Source: Simmondsia chinensis
Lineage: Eukaryota; Streptophyta; Magnoliopsida; Caryophyllales; Simmondsiaceae
Assembly: GCA_018398585.1 (NCBI GenBank)
Contig: JAGTTD010000018.1
Location: 11,229,501-11,293,500 of the forward strand
Length of the DNA: 64,000 nt
Reading direction: 5' to 3'
The translations under genes and the position numbers were made by a program. Of the stretch, positions 46,972-57,586 are shown piece by piece. Positions within the stretch are counted from its first letter, which is position 1. Each line of letters starts with the position of its first letter. The notes below the pieces were generated by a model, which searched no databases, was not told the DNA's origin, and worked only from the letters and a program-made list of their open reading frames with translations.

Positions 46972-49020
46972 ATCCCCAACAAATGATACAAGCAGAAGAG
47001 AACAAAGAAGGATAGATTGAGCAAAGGGAGTTCATTTTTTTATTGTTGATGTACTTGAATCGTCACCTAGTGTAACCCAAGTTTAGGATTCAACAGCTTG
47101 CCAGGTGACTTTCGTTTTGAATCTCACAAGGGATTGTATAGTCTGCCCTTCGGACACATACCAAACTTCAGATCTCGGTAACTTCTGCTGTTTGGCGCGT
47201 TTTATTGGCCATGCGCCCATCTTGGATATTCATAGGTGCTCTAGAAGGCAAGACTTAAACCTTCATAGGGAGTGGCCACACTCCCACACCTACATAGGCA
47301 GATCCCATCAAGTGTGTGCTAACGCACACCACCAAACATATGGCTATGGGTCCTTTAAGAGCTAAAGCTCAACCTCACCCCTTGGTAATATATCGACAGT
47401 GTCCATCAAGTGCAAGCCTCTGTTACACTACCAAACATATGACTGTGGACCCGTCTCAGCACTGCTTACATCATAGTGAGGGAAAACATAAAATACAATG
47501 CACTTCTTGAATAAAACTATGACTTTTCACATTGAACCTATTAAAACCAGGTCGGATACATTACAATTTATTCATACATAAACTTTAGTTCCATCCCTCT
47601 CGATGTTTCTATAATCATTTTTCGACATAGTATCTTTATCAATGATCCACAAGGTTCTTTTAAGATCTTATACAATTTAATGATATCACTTTCTTTCGAG
47701 TAGATCGTTTACGATCTTATGCTTGAGACGAATAAGTCTCCTCTTGCCAAACCCATCAAGTGTGCAGTGTCCACACCATCCGTTACAGACTATAGGTTAG
47801 GTTAAAGCATCAAGCTCAACCATCATAAATGGCATTTCAACATTGTGTTGGAATAAAGTGGTACTTGAGAGTTGACCACTGCCAACATCAATCGCGAGTT
47901 GCTCTTATCCCCACATTGAGGTATCTGCAAAAAGTTGTTAAACAACTCGCTCTATCACCTGCCAACTTCAACAATAGTGAGTATAACATAATAGTGGGAC
48001 ATACATTATATTAATAAAACCACATCTCTAAGTATAACATAATAGTGGGACATACATTATATTAATAAAATCACATCTCCACTTCAAGTACACATATTGT
48101 ACGCATATCATATATACAGTTGGCACAAAAGACATCTGCCATAAATTTGTCAATTTCACATATCATCACAATTGTGAAACATTATCATCTCAAATCAATT
48201 AGATCACCACCAGTTTAGGTCACAAAAGACCATATACCCATTCTCGTCATACTTAGAGTACATGCATTATCACTATTAAGGATAATCCATGTATTACCAA
48301 TGTCATATCAAATTTTGGTCATATCAAGAGAAAGAGGTACAGAAGACTATAATGCAAAAAGTGGCTTTCACAGTTTAACTAAGGCAATCCACACAATTAT
48401 GAGGCTCTCCATATTGACTTTGGACAATCACCAGAAAAGTATTTTCATCATAATCAGTTTGCATAAGCCGGTAGTAAATTGTGAATATCAATGAATCATA
48501 ATAATCCCAAAGATTATGGTCAAACAATATATCACATAAGCCATTGGGTGCGTAAAAACACCCAGACGGAATGTCTCCACTACATTCCTAGGTTGTTCAA
48601 TTTTATACCTGCCATTTCTAGAACAATAAACTCATATTCTAAGTTCAATTCAACACGACTCATTTGAGAGGGGATTCCAACATATGACACCACTAACAAG
48701 CCTAAGCTCATTAGAATAAATTCGTCAATATCAAACACCCGTTTGTTATAATGTAAACTCTAATCCATAGTACTTTGCTAGTAACTCAACAGTTTGACAT
48801 CATATGTATCACTTATATATAGCTAGTGACTTATGTTATATCAAGACGAGCATAGTTCATTAACGGCATTACGCTACCAAACACCTTCTGTTTATGTAGC
48901 ATGTGATACACAATCAGCTTTGTTCCTTTTGAGGAGAACGTGGATTCAAGCGGACTAGGCCATCAATATGACTAAAGGTTTCCAAATGTTTCCTCCACAT
49001 ATTACAGTCAACTACGAGTT
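46972..49020 (-). other. 3' interior of minus-strand family A relative
   Basis: Inside the LTR the minus strand reads GTTGGGGAT, a polypurine-like tract. The following ~1.6 kb is the reverse complement of 12.1-13.8 kb, including two spaced copies of 'ccaaacatatg' (the family A strand reads 'catatgtttgg'). No coding motif was recognised except the shared antisense open frame at 47105-47365. Confidence 0.6.
47981..48082 (-). repeat. 51-bp tandem duplication
   Basis: Two near-identical 51-bp units begin 'gtataacataatagtgggac'. Only one copy of the unit is present in the family A element (about 12.73-12.79 kb), so it arose after the two diverged. Confidence 0.85.
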
Positions 49021-49025
49021 AAACC

Positions 49026-49520
49026 CTAAGATGTTGTAGTGATCTTTACACCAAGAATCACATTAGCTTTACCAAAGCCTTTTATGCAAAACATGAAATT
49101 AAAAGATTTTGTAGCATTCACAGCGTTCATTCTTTTGGCAAAATAAGTGTGACATTGAGATATAAACATTATCTCACACTCATCATACTCAACACACACA
49201 TGCATTAACAGTGAATTCATTCGTGGCGAATGTTTTATCAATTTTTTGATATGCTCCTTAAGCATTTGTTCAATACACCATCCTAGAGATTTACAAGTTT
49301 ATGAGCTTACTTTCCATAACAAGACAAACCAATTTGATTGTTTTATGTAAAATTCTTAAGTTGCCAATCAAAAATGTAGTGACAATTAGTTGACGCACTA
49401 CAAGATCATGGATAGAAGTAAGATCCATCATTACTCTAATAGTGCCTATCTTAGGTATGGATGAGTAGGAATCGAGCCAATCAACTCCTTTTTCTAAATC
49501 TATGTCTCAGCCATTAATCT
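49026..49520 (-). pseudogene. Ty1/copia reverse transcriptase remnant (minus strand)
   Basis: The minus-strand translation from about 49520 downward reads KGVDWLDSYSSIPKIGTIRV, then SIHDLVVRQL, then TTFLIGNLR, which follows copia RT EGIDYFDTYSPVxRISTIR ... LVVHQMDVKTAFLNGDL. Further down, the open frame 49265-49026 ends with GFGKANVILGVKI, matching the DLGEAxxILGIKI segment after the catalytic centre. The YVDD region is not recognisable, and stops interrupt between the blocks. It is non-functional, but it sets the family as Ty1/copia. Confidence 0.78.
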
Positions 49521-51276
49521 TGTTTTAAACTTATTTGTGATGGAAGACATTAACCATCAATTTCTTTTTGAATACCCATCTTGCCAACCATCACTAGTCC
49601 CATGTCTAATTATTTAAATTGATCGTAGTTCACTATTAAATGTCCCTTACCAAAGGGTTGAATTGACATATTTCCAGGGAAATATATGCTTAGGACATTC
49701 AACATCTTTAGACTACATAACATCATTAAAAGGCTTAGACCCTATTTTGTTTATTTTAGGAGTCAATTAAGCAATCCAATCTTTGCTAGACAGCCCTACG
49801 TTTTCAAGTAGTTTAAGTTAGGGGCACATGACCTTCCCACAATTCATATAGAGTTTATGTCAAACCTTTTATGATGATCTCTATTAAGCATATGACAAAC
49901 GAATAAGATCCTAAGTCGTCTACCCATCTGTGGCACTGGAGCTCAATAACATTATGCAAAAACGTTCTACTATAGTGAATTCATTTAAGCTAGTAACACC
50001 TAGCGAATACCAATGAACTCACAATAAATATAAAAGTATTATTGTTAAATTGAGTTTTACATAATACAATTATGTCATTTTACAGGACATTGTTTCCACA
50101 TTGAGCTTACTCATGCTGCTTCATGAATGTGGGTCTAGCTAATAAATGCATATCAACCATTAGACTCTTAAATCAGATCGTTTCTATTCATTGGACTTAG
50201 AAAATGAGGTTATTCTAATGATAACAAATATGCTAGTCAACCAAGTATCATAATATTAAAATTCACAATAAAAATTTCCACTTAAATAATATTTTAATTA
50301 GATTAATATAATTAAAGTCCAAATAACATATTATGTATACCAAGTTCTTGCAAAATAATCATTAATGTTCTAATGGCAATGCCCCCACATTTTGTTAGCT
50401 CACGGTGTAAGACATAGCAATTTAAGTTCATCTCAGTAACGGAAGTAGCTTAACCTGTGCATTATATGAGACGACAAAACTAAAACAGATACAACATTTT
50501 TGTTTTACACATGTGGAGATAAAACTTGACATCAAAATGTGAAAATTTGTCAACATTTTTGTCCTTTTGCTAGAAAATATATCACATGGATATAGATATT
50601 AAAATTCAGATTAACAAAAGTATGTCTGCTTAATTTGGACAATATTTTTATTGTCCAATTTCAAAAGCAGAGACTCAAACTATTTTAGTACCAACCAAAT
50701 TTACTTTATTTTATTTTAGAGTCTTATTTTTATTACACTTAATATATATTTTCTATTTATATTTAACTTTAAAGCTGTCTATTATTTAAACAAGCCAAGA
50801 GCTCCAAATGGGCCTACCACTATTTGTTTCTTTTGGTTAAAAGGCCCACACTATTTTATATTAGTCTAATGTTTTCTCCGCCCACTACAAGACTTCACTC
50901 ATTCTCTCTCCAGCCTCGCATGCCGCCACCCATGGCAGTGAATATCCGTTGTAGTCAGTGGTGCGAACCAAGGCAGACCACCATTGTCTCGAGATCCAAA
51001 GAGAATCAACGGCCGGTGCACTAAAGGCACACCGGGCCACCAGAAAACACTGGTGGAGCAACGGAGATGCTATCGGCGTTGAACGATTAGGTTTTTATTT
51101 GTTTTATTTTATTTTACTATGTATTTTACTAAGAAGCGACGTCTACCAAGCTACCGTTACCGAGGGCGACGCACCACCACCACCATTTATGCCGGGCGTG
51201 CATTACATAACACAATATATTCATTGAATAATTATAATTTTGCTAATTTAAGCCAATGAATTCAAATTTAACCTAA
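49521..51276 (-). other. 5' interior of minus-strand family A relative, unrecognised
   Basis: By position this should hold gag to integrase, but no motif is readable and stops are dense. The stretch 50870-51200 is GC-richer, with short frames that could be captured host sequence or an old insertion. I cannot decide which. Confidence 0.35.
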
Positions 51277-51539
51277 AGTCTTGATGAGGAAAAAATGAGC
51301 TGGATCAATAAGTAAACTGCAGTAAACAGACCTGGCGGAACTTTCACTCCCTGAGTTACCATAAGCCGTGGTGCCGCCAAGCTATAACGTGCTCGGCGCT
51401 CTATACCGTCCATCTCTATCCCACACCTAGGTTCCCCGTACCGCCTGCTTCCTCCATCACAGGGTACCGCCTGCCATAGGCCTTGGTACCGTCAACCCTG
51501 GCTACCATTAGCATCCGTCTAGCATGAAGGACCACGGTA

Positions 51540-51765
51540 CCGCCTAGCTTGTTACCGCCCTTTCCTAACCACTCCCGGGCGGACCGGGTCCCAGGGGTCA
51601 TTACCGCCCCTTTCATGATCGCTACTGGGCGGTACCGGGACCCGGGGGTCATTACCGAGCCCTTTCATGACCACTCCCAGGCGGTATCGGGCCAGGGATC
51701 ATTACCGCCCCTCTCCTGACCACTCCCAGGCGGTATCAGATCCAGGTACCACTACCGACCCGAGA
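51540..51765 (+). repeat. ~58-bp hairpin-forming tandem array in the LTR
   Basis: About four units of the form TACCGCCCC...TTTCATGA..ACT...GGGCGGTA. In the second unit the arms TACCGCCC and GGGCGGTA pair over 8 bp. The equivalent array is at 60360-60580 in the other LTR. Confidence 0.75.
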
Positions 51766-52017
51766 GCCACAATACCGCCTGCCTTGGCTACCGCCTGCAG
51801 GCCTCGGTACCCATTCTCCTAACCCCGTGTACCAACTGGGCGGCACCACAGCCGTCACCACCCAGGCGGTATAACCGCCCCTCTCAACCATTCGCCATGT
51901 AGACTGCAGCACCTCCCTTCCAACCAATCATTCACCTTCACCTCTCCATTAAGTCATGCCAGGTGGTACTGCCCCTAGCCCGGCTCTACCGTCCTGTACC
52001 ACCAGCCCCCCCTTTCC

Positions 52018-52025
52018 TATAAATA
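52018..52025 (+). promoter_or_regulatory. TATA box of 5' LTR
   Basis: TATAAATA in a pyrimidine-rich context (CCTTTCC before it). The same motif is at 60832-60839 in the 3' LTR. Confidence 0.75.
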
Positions 52026-52339
52026 CCAACCCATTCCCCTCATTCAACTCAAGCTCCTCTAGGCATCTCCACGGGCTACCCTTCTCTCTCATCGGGCCTG
52101 GGGCCCACGCCCCTCACGGCCTAACCTCTCAGGGGTCTCACGCCTCATATCCTCCCCAAGAGCCCCCCCGTCCCTCTTTCCTTGCTAGGACCACGATGTT
52201 GCCTCTTCCCCTCCATGATTATTATCCGATGCGCTCCCTTCCCTCGGTTAGCTCATTCATATTTACCAGGTATTTTCTACTTTACGTATATTTATTATTG
52301 CTACTGCTTCTCCTACTGACTTAGGCATCGGAGGGGTCT

Positions 52340-52362
52340 CCCGCGGTCCAAACCACCGCGGG
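52340..52362 (+). other. GC-rich stem-loop in LTR R/U5 region
   Basis: CCCGCGGT and ACCGCGGG pair perfectly over 8 bp around the 7-base loop CCAAACC. Flanking GAGGG/CCCTC can extend the stem. It is fully conserved at 61155-61177 in the other LTR despite LTR divergence. Confidence 0.75.
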
Positions 52363-52485
52363 TCCCTCTGACGGCCTTGCTCGTTTTGCAGGTGATTTCG
52401 GGTTAAACTCGCCAGCAGCTGCTTCCTCAAGTGAGGGTTGAGTCCCGCTCTCATCTAGAGCCTAACCAAAAAATCCTGAAACAAT

Positions 52486-52503
52486 AGGCGCCGTCTGTGG
52501 GAA
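52486..52503 (+). promoter_or_regulatory. Primer-binding site of the 10-kb element
   Basis: AGGCGCCGTCTGTGGGAA lies two bases after the LTR end. The form TGGCGCCGTCTGTGGGAA is common at this place in plant gypsy elements; here the first base is A. Confidence 0.8.
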
Positions 52504-54640
52504 GATAGCTTGCTAGCGTTTAATCTGGAATCACATGCAAAACGGCAGAAGTCCTCACGCGGTTGTGAGGTGCAACACCCGCTTCAGGTAATTTTTCTTT
52601 TGATACAAGGGGCCTAGGCGTCGTGTTAAGCTCTGGCAGGAAACCTTGGCGTTACCTTAAGCCCAACATCAACCCCGATATTCCGCCTGCTAAATCTTCT
52701 TTAAACTTGAAAGGGTGACGCCTGAAACTTCAGTAGCCAAAGAGTAAATAAAATTAAAATCATGGTAGCAATAATAATAAAGTAGAAAACAGAAACGGAT
52801 ACTAACGTTATTTCGTTTCTAACTATGATATCTCAAAACATGCTAGCCCATACGTTAGTAACAACAGTTAAATTGGATTAGAACGTTGTTATGAGTAAAC
52901 GTGGAAGTATCCTTAACCAAAAAACGACCCAAATAAAGTAAAACTTGAGCCAGGTGGACGGTTTCCGCCAACCACCTAATGTAGAGGTGATGCCCTTCGA
53001 GGGCTCCCTTAGATAATAACGTTGCCGTCCAAGAATTAGGCGAATGCCAAAATAGCGCCAACATTAATCCGTGATCAAAAATTTGTAAACAAAGTTGCGG
53101 TGACCAACCAATGTCGCCTGGCGTCATCAGTGAAGGCTCATTAATGAGAACTTTACCACTGGCAGTTAAAGGCTTAAGCCACCACAAAGTAAACTTAACA
53201 ATGTCAACCGGGCGCCTCGCTAAGGAACTTGGCTGCACTCATATGCTTGTTTGGCCACAACAGCCGTTGAGCTCGGCCAGATGGCCTCGCCAACTCCTTG
53301 AATGAGTAGCTCATTAGTAAAGGGCTAGCTAAGGCCTCGCCTAATAACTTGGCCTTGCACCATCTTCATTGATTAGGCACAACCGCCCATTGGGCTAGCT
53401 GTGTAATGATAGCGATGCCGCCCAAAATAGGGGGCTTCGCCAGTGATAATGCGTGCAGCCAAACGTCAAAAATTGCGTCTTAGGTGTCCAACCTAGCCGG
53501 AATACTACCAACAAGCATAGTAGAGGGTCCGCTAGTGGGGACGTTGCTTTCAACACCCCCAAGATTTGAGCTGCCGCCCACTTTGTTGGCAGGAGCTCTT
53601 TTAAGAGCTTCACTACTCACCTTTGAACTTAGGTAACAGAGATTTGAGCTGCCGCCCACGTAACTTAAAAAGGGTCATCGCTAACAATCTTGGTAAGGAT
53701 CCCTTAAAAGCAAAAGCGGGGTCACCAAGCGGTACCCTCCGCCTGTTTGGCCAAAACCCGACCGTTACTAAGTTCGGTGAAATATGCACAGCCAACCAAA
53801 GATGGCTAGCAATGTCGCCAACCGAGTCCTGCCATTAACAGCCTCAACACTCTCTGCTAAACAATACCGCCAAAGAACTTGGCCTGGTATTATGCCCAAT
53901 ACCCTCACCCAAGTGCTATCATCGCAAGGGTAGCCATAAATTCACTGGGACACTCGTCTTGGCTCATCTGCTCGCCAACAGAGAGTTTGATACTCTTGGG
54001 ATTAAGGATGAAGCCTTAAAAGACCTCGTACCTTCAGGATTCAAGAGGCATGTTACTCCTCAGACTTACAACGGTGTTAAAATAAGTCTAGCATTTTTAA
54101 CAAGACGCGTGTAGGCCGCAAGCCATGCTCAATTAACAAATACGTATAATTGCATCCTTATTAATGGTCTTGCACACCTAAACGGGATGCCTATTCAAAT
54201 TGCCTCTCGGCAATTATGAAACTTACCATTATTCAAATTGCCTCTCGGCAATTATGAAGCTTATTGTTCCTCAAATAACGATAAACAATGGTATTTACTT
54301 GACAGCAGGGGATTCAACGTTCTCCATATAATTTTACGTAATTTATCTTTTTTGTAGAAAATTACGTGATTAATGTTCCCTATGGGATTTGCGTTCAACC
54401 CGATCCCTAATTGTGAACTGGGGGCTTGGCGTTCTCTATGAGATTCACATTCCTTATATGAATTACGTTCTGAGTGCAATTTGCTTGATATACGTCCCTT
54501 GTGTGATTAATGTTTAGCCTAACTCCTTGCTTGGGGTTAGGGCTTTGATGTTTCTTGTGATAACTAGGACTTTGACGTCCCCCATGTGATTTATGTTAAC
54601 TTAGCTCCAGGACATGGATTGGGAGCTAGAATTATCATCC
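52504..54640 (+). other. 5' interior with degenerate repeats, no gag/pol
   Basis: Between 52.9 and 54.0 kb, phrases such as 'ctcgcc', 'aacttggc', 'gccgccca' and 'gagctgccgcccac' (53573 and 53646) recur irregularly, suggesting an old, decayed tandem array. The stretch 54360-54620 repeats 'gattaatgtt' / 'ccctatg' type phrases. Minus- and plus-strand frames up to 127 codons exist but carry no recognisable motif. Confidence 0.55.
54193..54258 (+). repeat. 38-bp direct duplication
   Basis: Two 28-base copies beginning 'attcaaattgcctctcggca' are 38 bp apart. Each contains the small palindrome AATTGCC..GGCAATT. Confidence 0.85.
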
Positions 54641-54654
54641 GCGGTTAGCTTTCG

Positions 54655-55860
54655 CCTAACGTGAAAGTCCGCGGTTCTACGAGTGGTGGGCGGTTAACTT
54701 CCACCGAACGTGGAAATCCGCAACGGTATTGCTTGCTTCGGTCAAAAAGGGGCCGGAAGTGGTAAGGCAGTTAACCTTGACCTAACGTGAAGGTCAGCAT
54801 GAGGTTAGCTTTCGCCCAACACGAAAGTCTGCATTACTATGAGTCCCTTTAACAATGGGGGCTCGGTATTGTTTGCTCCGGATGGAAAAAAAGGGAGCAA
54901 GAAGTTGTGCGGTGGACGACCTTCACCTAACGTGAAGGTCCGCAAGCGGTTAACCTTCACCTAACGTGAAGGTCAGCATGTGGTTAGCTTTCGCCCAACG
55001 CGAAAGTCTGCTGTACTATGAGTCCCTTTAACAATGGGGCCGGATGGAAAAAAGGGAGTAAGAAGTGTGGTGGTTAACCTTCACCTAACGTGGAGGTCCG
55101 CAGGCGGTTGGCTTTCACCTAACGCGAAAGCCCACGGTATTATGAGTAACTTTAATAATGGGGGCTCGGTATTTCTTGCTCAGGTTGAAAAAGGGAGCAA
55201 AAAATTGTTTGGCGGTTAACCTTCACCTAACATGAAGAACCGCAAGCAGTTGGCTTTCACCTAACGCGAAATCCCACGGTATTATGAGTCCCTTTAACAA
55301 TGGGGGCTCGATATTTCTTGTTCAGGTTGAGAAAGGGAGCAAGAAGTTGTGCGGTGGACGACCTTCACCTAATGTGAAGGTCCGCAGGCGGTTAACCTTC
55401 ACCTAACGTGAAGGTCAGCATGCGGTTAGCTTTCGGCCAACGCGAAAGTCTGCAGTTTTATGAGTCCCTTAAACAATGGGGGCTCGGTATTGTTTGCTCT
55501 GGATGGAAAAAAGGGAGCAAGTAGTTGTGTGGTGGTTAGCCTTCACCTAACGTGGAGATCCGCAGGCGGTTAGCTTTCACCTAACGTGGAAGTCCACATG
55601 CGGTTAACTTTCGCCTAACACGAAAGTTCACGGTATTGTGAGCTCCTTTAATACTGGGGGCTCAATGTTGTTTTGCTCCGGTCAACAAAGGGAGCAAGAA
55701 GTTGTGTAGCGGTTAACCTTCACCTAACGCGAAGGCCCCCGAGCGTTTAGCTTTCACCTAACGTGAAAGTCTGCGGTTTTATGAGTTGCGAGCGGTTAAC
55801 CTTCACCTAATGTGAAGGTTCGCAAGTGGTTAGCTTTCGCCTGACACGAAAGTCTGCAGT
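54655..55860 (+). repeat. Array of ~21 imperfect hairpin repeats with ACCTAAC loops
   Basis: I count about 21 units of the form GGTTAAC-CTTCAC-CTAA-CGTGAAG-GTCCGC. Two main stem types alternate: CCTTCAC/GTGAAGG and GCTTTCGC/GCGAAAG. A third, rarer type is CTTCCAC/GTGGAA. Most loops read CCTAAC or CCCAAC. Two or three hairpins are followed by a spacer, 'atgagtccctttaacaatgg' then 'ctcggtattgtttgctc' then 'aaaaaagggagcaagaag', giving a higher-order period of about 120-185 bp. Some units have both arms changed together (TTTCGC..GCGAAA versus TTTCAC..GTGAAA); others have one arm changed. Nothing is coded. Confidence 0.9.
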
Positions 55861-56245
55861 TGTGTGCCCCATCTAACACCGGGGCGGTTGTGTGTCCCAC
55901 CTAACACCGGGACGGGCAGTAAACTCTCACCGGTTTGAGAGCCCGCAATTGTGTGTGCCCCACCTAACATCGGGGCGGTTGTGTGTGCCACCTAACATCA
56001 GGATAGGCGGTAAACTCTCACCGGTTTGAGAGCCCGCGATTGTGCGTGCCTCACCTAACACCGGGGCAGTTGTTGGTGTCCCACTTAACATCGGGAAGGG
56101 CGGTAAACTCTCACCAGTTTGAGAGCCCGCAATTGTGTGTGCCCCACCTAACACCGGGGCGGTTGTTAGTGTCCCACCTAACATCGGGACGGGCGGTAAA
56201 CTCTCACTGATTTGAGAGCCCACAATTGTGTGCCCCACCTAACAT
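55861..56245 (+). repeat. Second hairpin array, ~90-bp unit, 4+ copies
   Basis: Each unit holds three inverted repeats: GCCCC-ACCTAACACC-GGGGC, GTCCC-ACCTAACACC-GGGAC and CTCTCA-CCGGTT-TGAGAG, separated by 'ggttgtgtgt'. Units begin near 55862, 55951, 56041 and 56131, and the array ends with a partial unit. The loop CACCTAAC is shared with the first array although the stems are unrelated. Confidence 0.9.
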
Positions 56246-56790
56246 TGGGGTTGATGACATGCAGTCAAACCGTAAGCCCTTCTCAGGCCGGTAAGACGCA
56301 TTTACGCTATAAGCCCTTCTCGTGCAAGCAACGCTCAGATGGAGCCATAAGCCCTTTTATGGTAGGCGAAGTCTATTTACACCATAGGCCCTTCTCAGGC
56401 TGGTAAAATGCAGTCAAGCCATAAGACCATCTCGGGCCGGTAAGACGCATTTTCGATGTAAGCCCTTCTTAGGCAAACAACGCTCAGACGTAGCCATAAG
56501 CCTTTTTATGACAAGCGAAGTCTATTTACACCGTAAGCCCTTCTCAGGCTGGTAAAATGCAGTCAAGCTGTAAGCCCTTCTCAGGCAGGTAAGACATACT
56601 TAAGCCATAAGCCCTCCTTAGGCAGGTAAAGCCTAGTTACACTGTAAACCCTCCACCGGCGGGTAACATTTAGTTGAGCCATGAGCCCTCCCAAGGCAGA
56701 TAAGACGTATACGAGCCATAAACGCCTCTTTGGCAGGCGATTTGGGCTCCAACCGGTATCAGCGCGTGAATCACGCATTAGCCGACATTA
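56246..56790 (+). repeat. Higher-order tandem array, ~150-bp period with ~37-bp submonomers
   Basis: Submonomers read 'gccataagcccttctcaggc' followed by 'ggtaagacgcattta'. Every fourth one repeats with 'tgcagtcaa', near 56261, 56410 and 56561, giving a period of about 150 bp. Similarity decays toward 56780. Confidence 0.85.
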
Positions 56791-56799
56791 GAACGAGTA

Positions 56800-56985
56800 A
56801 TACACTCCGACCCAGCCTGCGGCTGGGGGCTAGGAGTTGAAAACATTTGTAATACACTCCGACCCAGCCTGCGGCTGGGGGCTAGGAATTAGAAACATTC
56901 ATAATACATTCCGCCCTAGGAGTTAAAAATATTCGCAATACATTCCAGTCCGGCCTACGGCTGGGGGCTAAGGATTAGAAATACG
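56800..56985 (+). repeat. ~52-bp tandem array with GC-rich inverted core
   Basis: Three to four units of 'aatacactccgacccagcct' then 'gcggctgggggctagga'. CCCAGCC/GGCTGGG is an inverted repeat in each full unit. The third unit is shortened. Confidence 0.85.
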
Positions 56986-57586
56986 CACGGTCTACCTCAT
57001 CTCGGCTCACAAGTAAGAATCTGGACACTAAATATGCGGTCAATCGAAACTTGGCCCAACAGCTAAAACTTGAAGAAATCTTAAAATTAACCATTCCAAA
57101 TGATCGCCCTAAGAAGCCAAGTGGAACAACGTCTCCGACAACCGTTATTCGACCATAAATAACGCCTCCAACCAAGGATACCATTCCTAGAGGCCATATT
57201 AAAAATCAACAAAGTAGAAGGGGCAACTCTTGCGCTAACAGTTGCAAAGTATTTTATGGTACCCCATTACGGAAGACACCAGCAAAGACGGTCCTTTAAA
57301 AGTTTAAATTCTCTAAAAGCTTTAAATATGCCTAGAAAGCTAGGAGCATTCACTTTTAACACGGGCCACAAGCCAGAATTCCCCGAGGCCATGCCACTTA
57401 AGCCCTTTGACCTCCGCTAACAACACACGCATGAGTAACCATTTAAATGTATAAATGCTCTAAAATACTTTAAACAAAATGCGTCTTGTACAAAGTGTTC
57501 AACAAAAACATCCATCGGAGATATATATACAATACGTATATTTAAACAGCCTAAAAGCTAACAAAGCAATGTTAAAACCAAAAGTC

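Larger units (their letters stand above)
51282..52483 (+). repeat. 5' LTR of the 10-kb Tat-like element
   Basis: TGATGAGGAAAAAATG ... TCCTGAAACA, 1,202 bp. The stretch 51370-51900 contains many ACCGCC / GGCGGT half-sites, partly as a ~58-bp tandem array (51540-51760). Confidence 0.92.

Noticed and set aside
50824..51227. Possible host gene exon
   Set aside because: Short frames in a locally GC-richer patch with no motif or splice structure that I can support; it lies inside the interior of a retrotransposon.
52855..53305. 127-codon minus-strand frame and overlapping plus frames in the 10-kb element
   Set aside because: No recognisable domain; the region is a decayed repeat array, so an open frame of this size is not convincing.
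54655..56245. Regularly spaced repeats that could suggest a CRISPR array
   Set aside because: The units are imperfect inverted repeats with variable spacing inside an LTR retrotransposon in a plant-type genome; there are no uniform repeats, unique spacers or cas genes.
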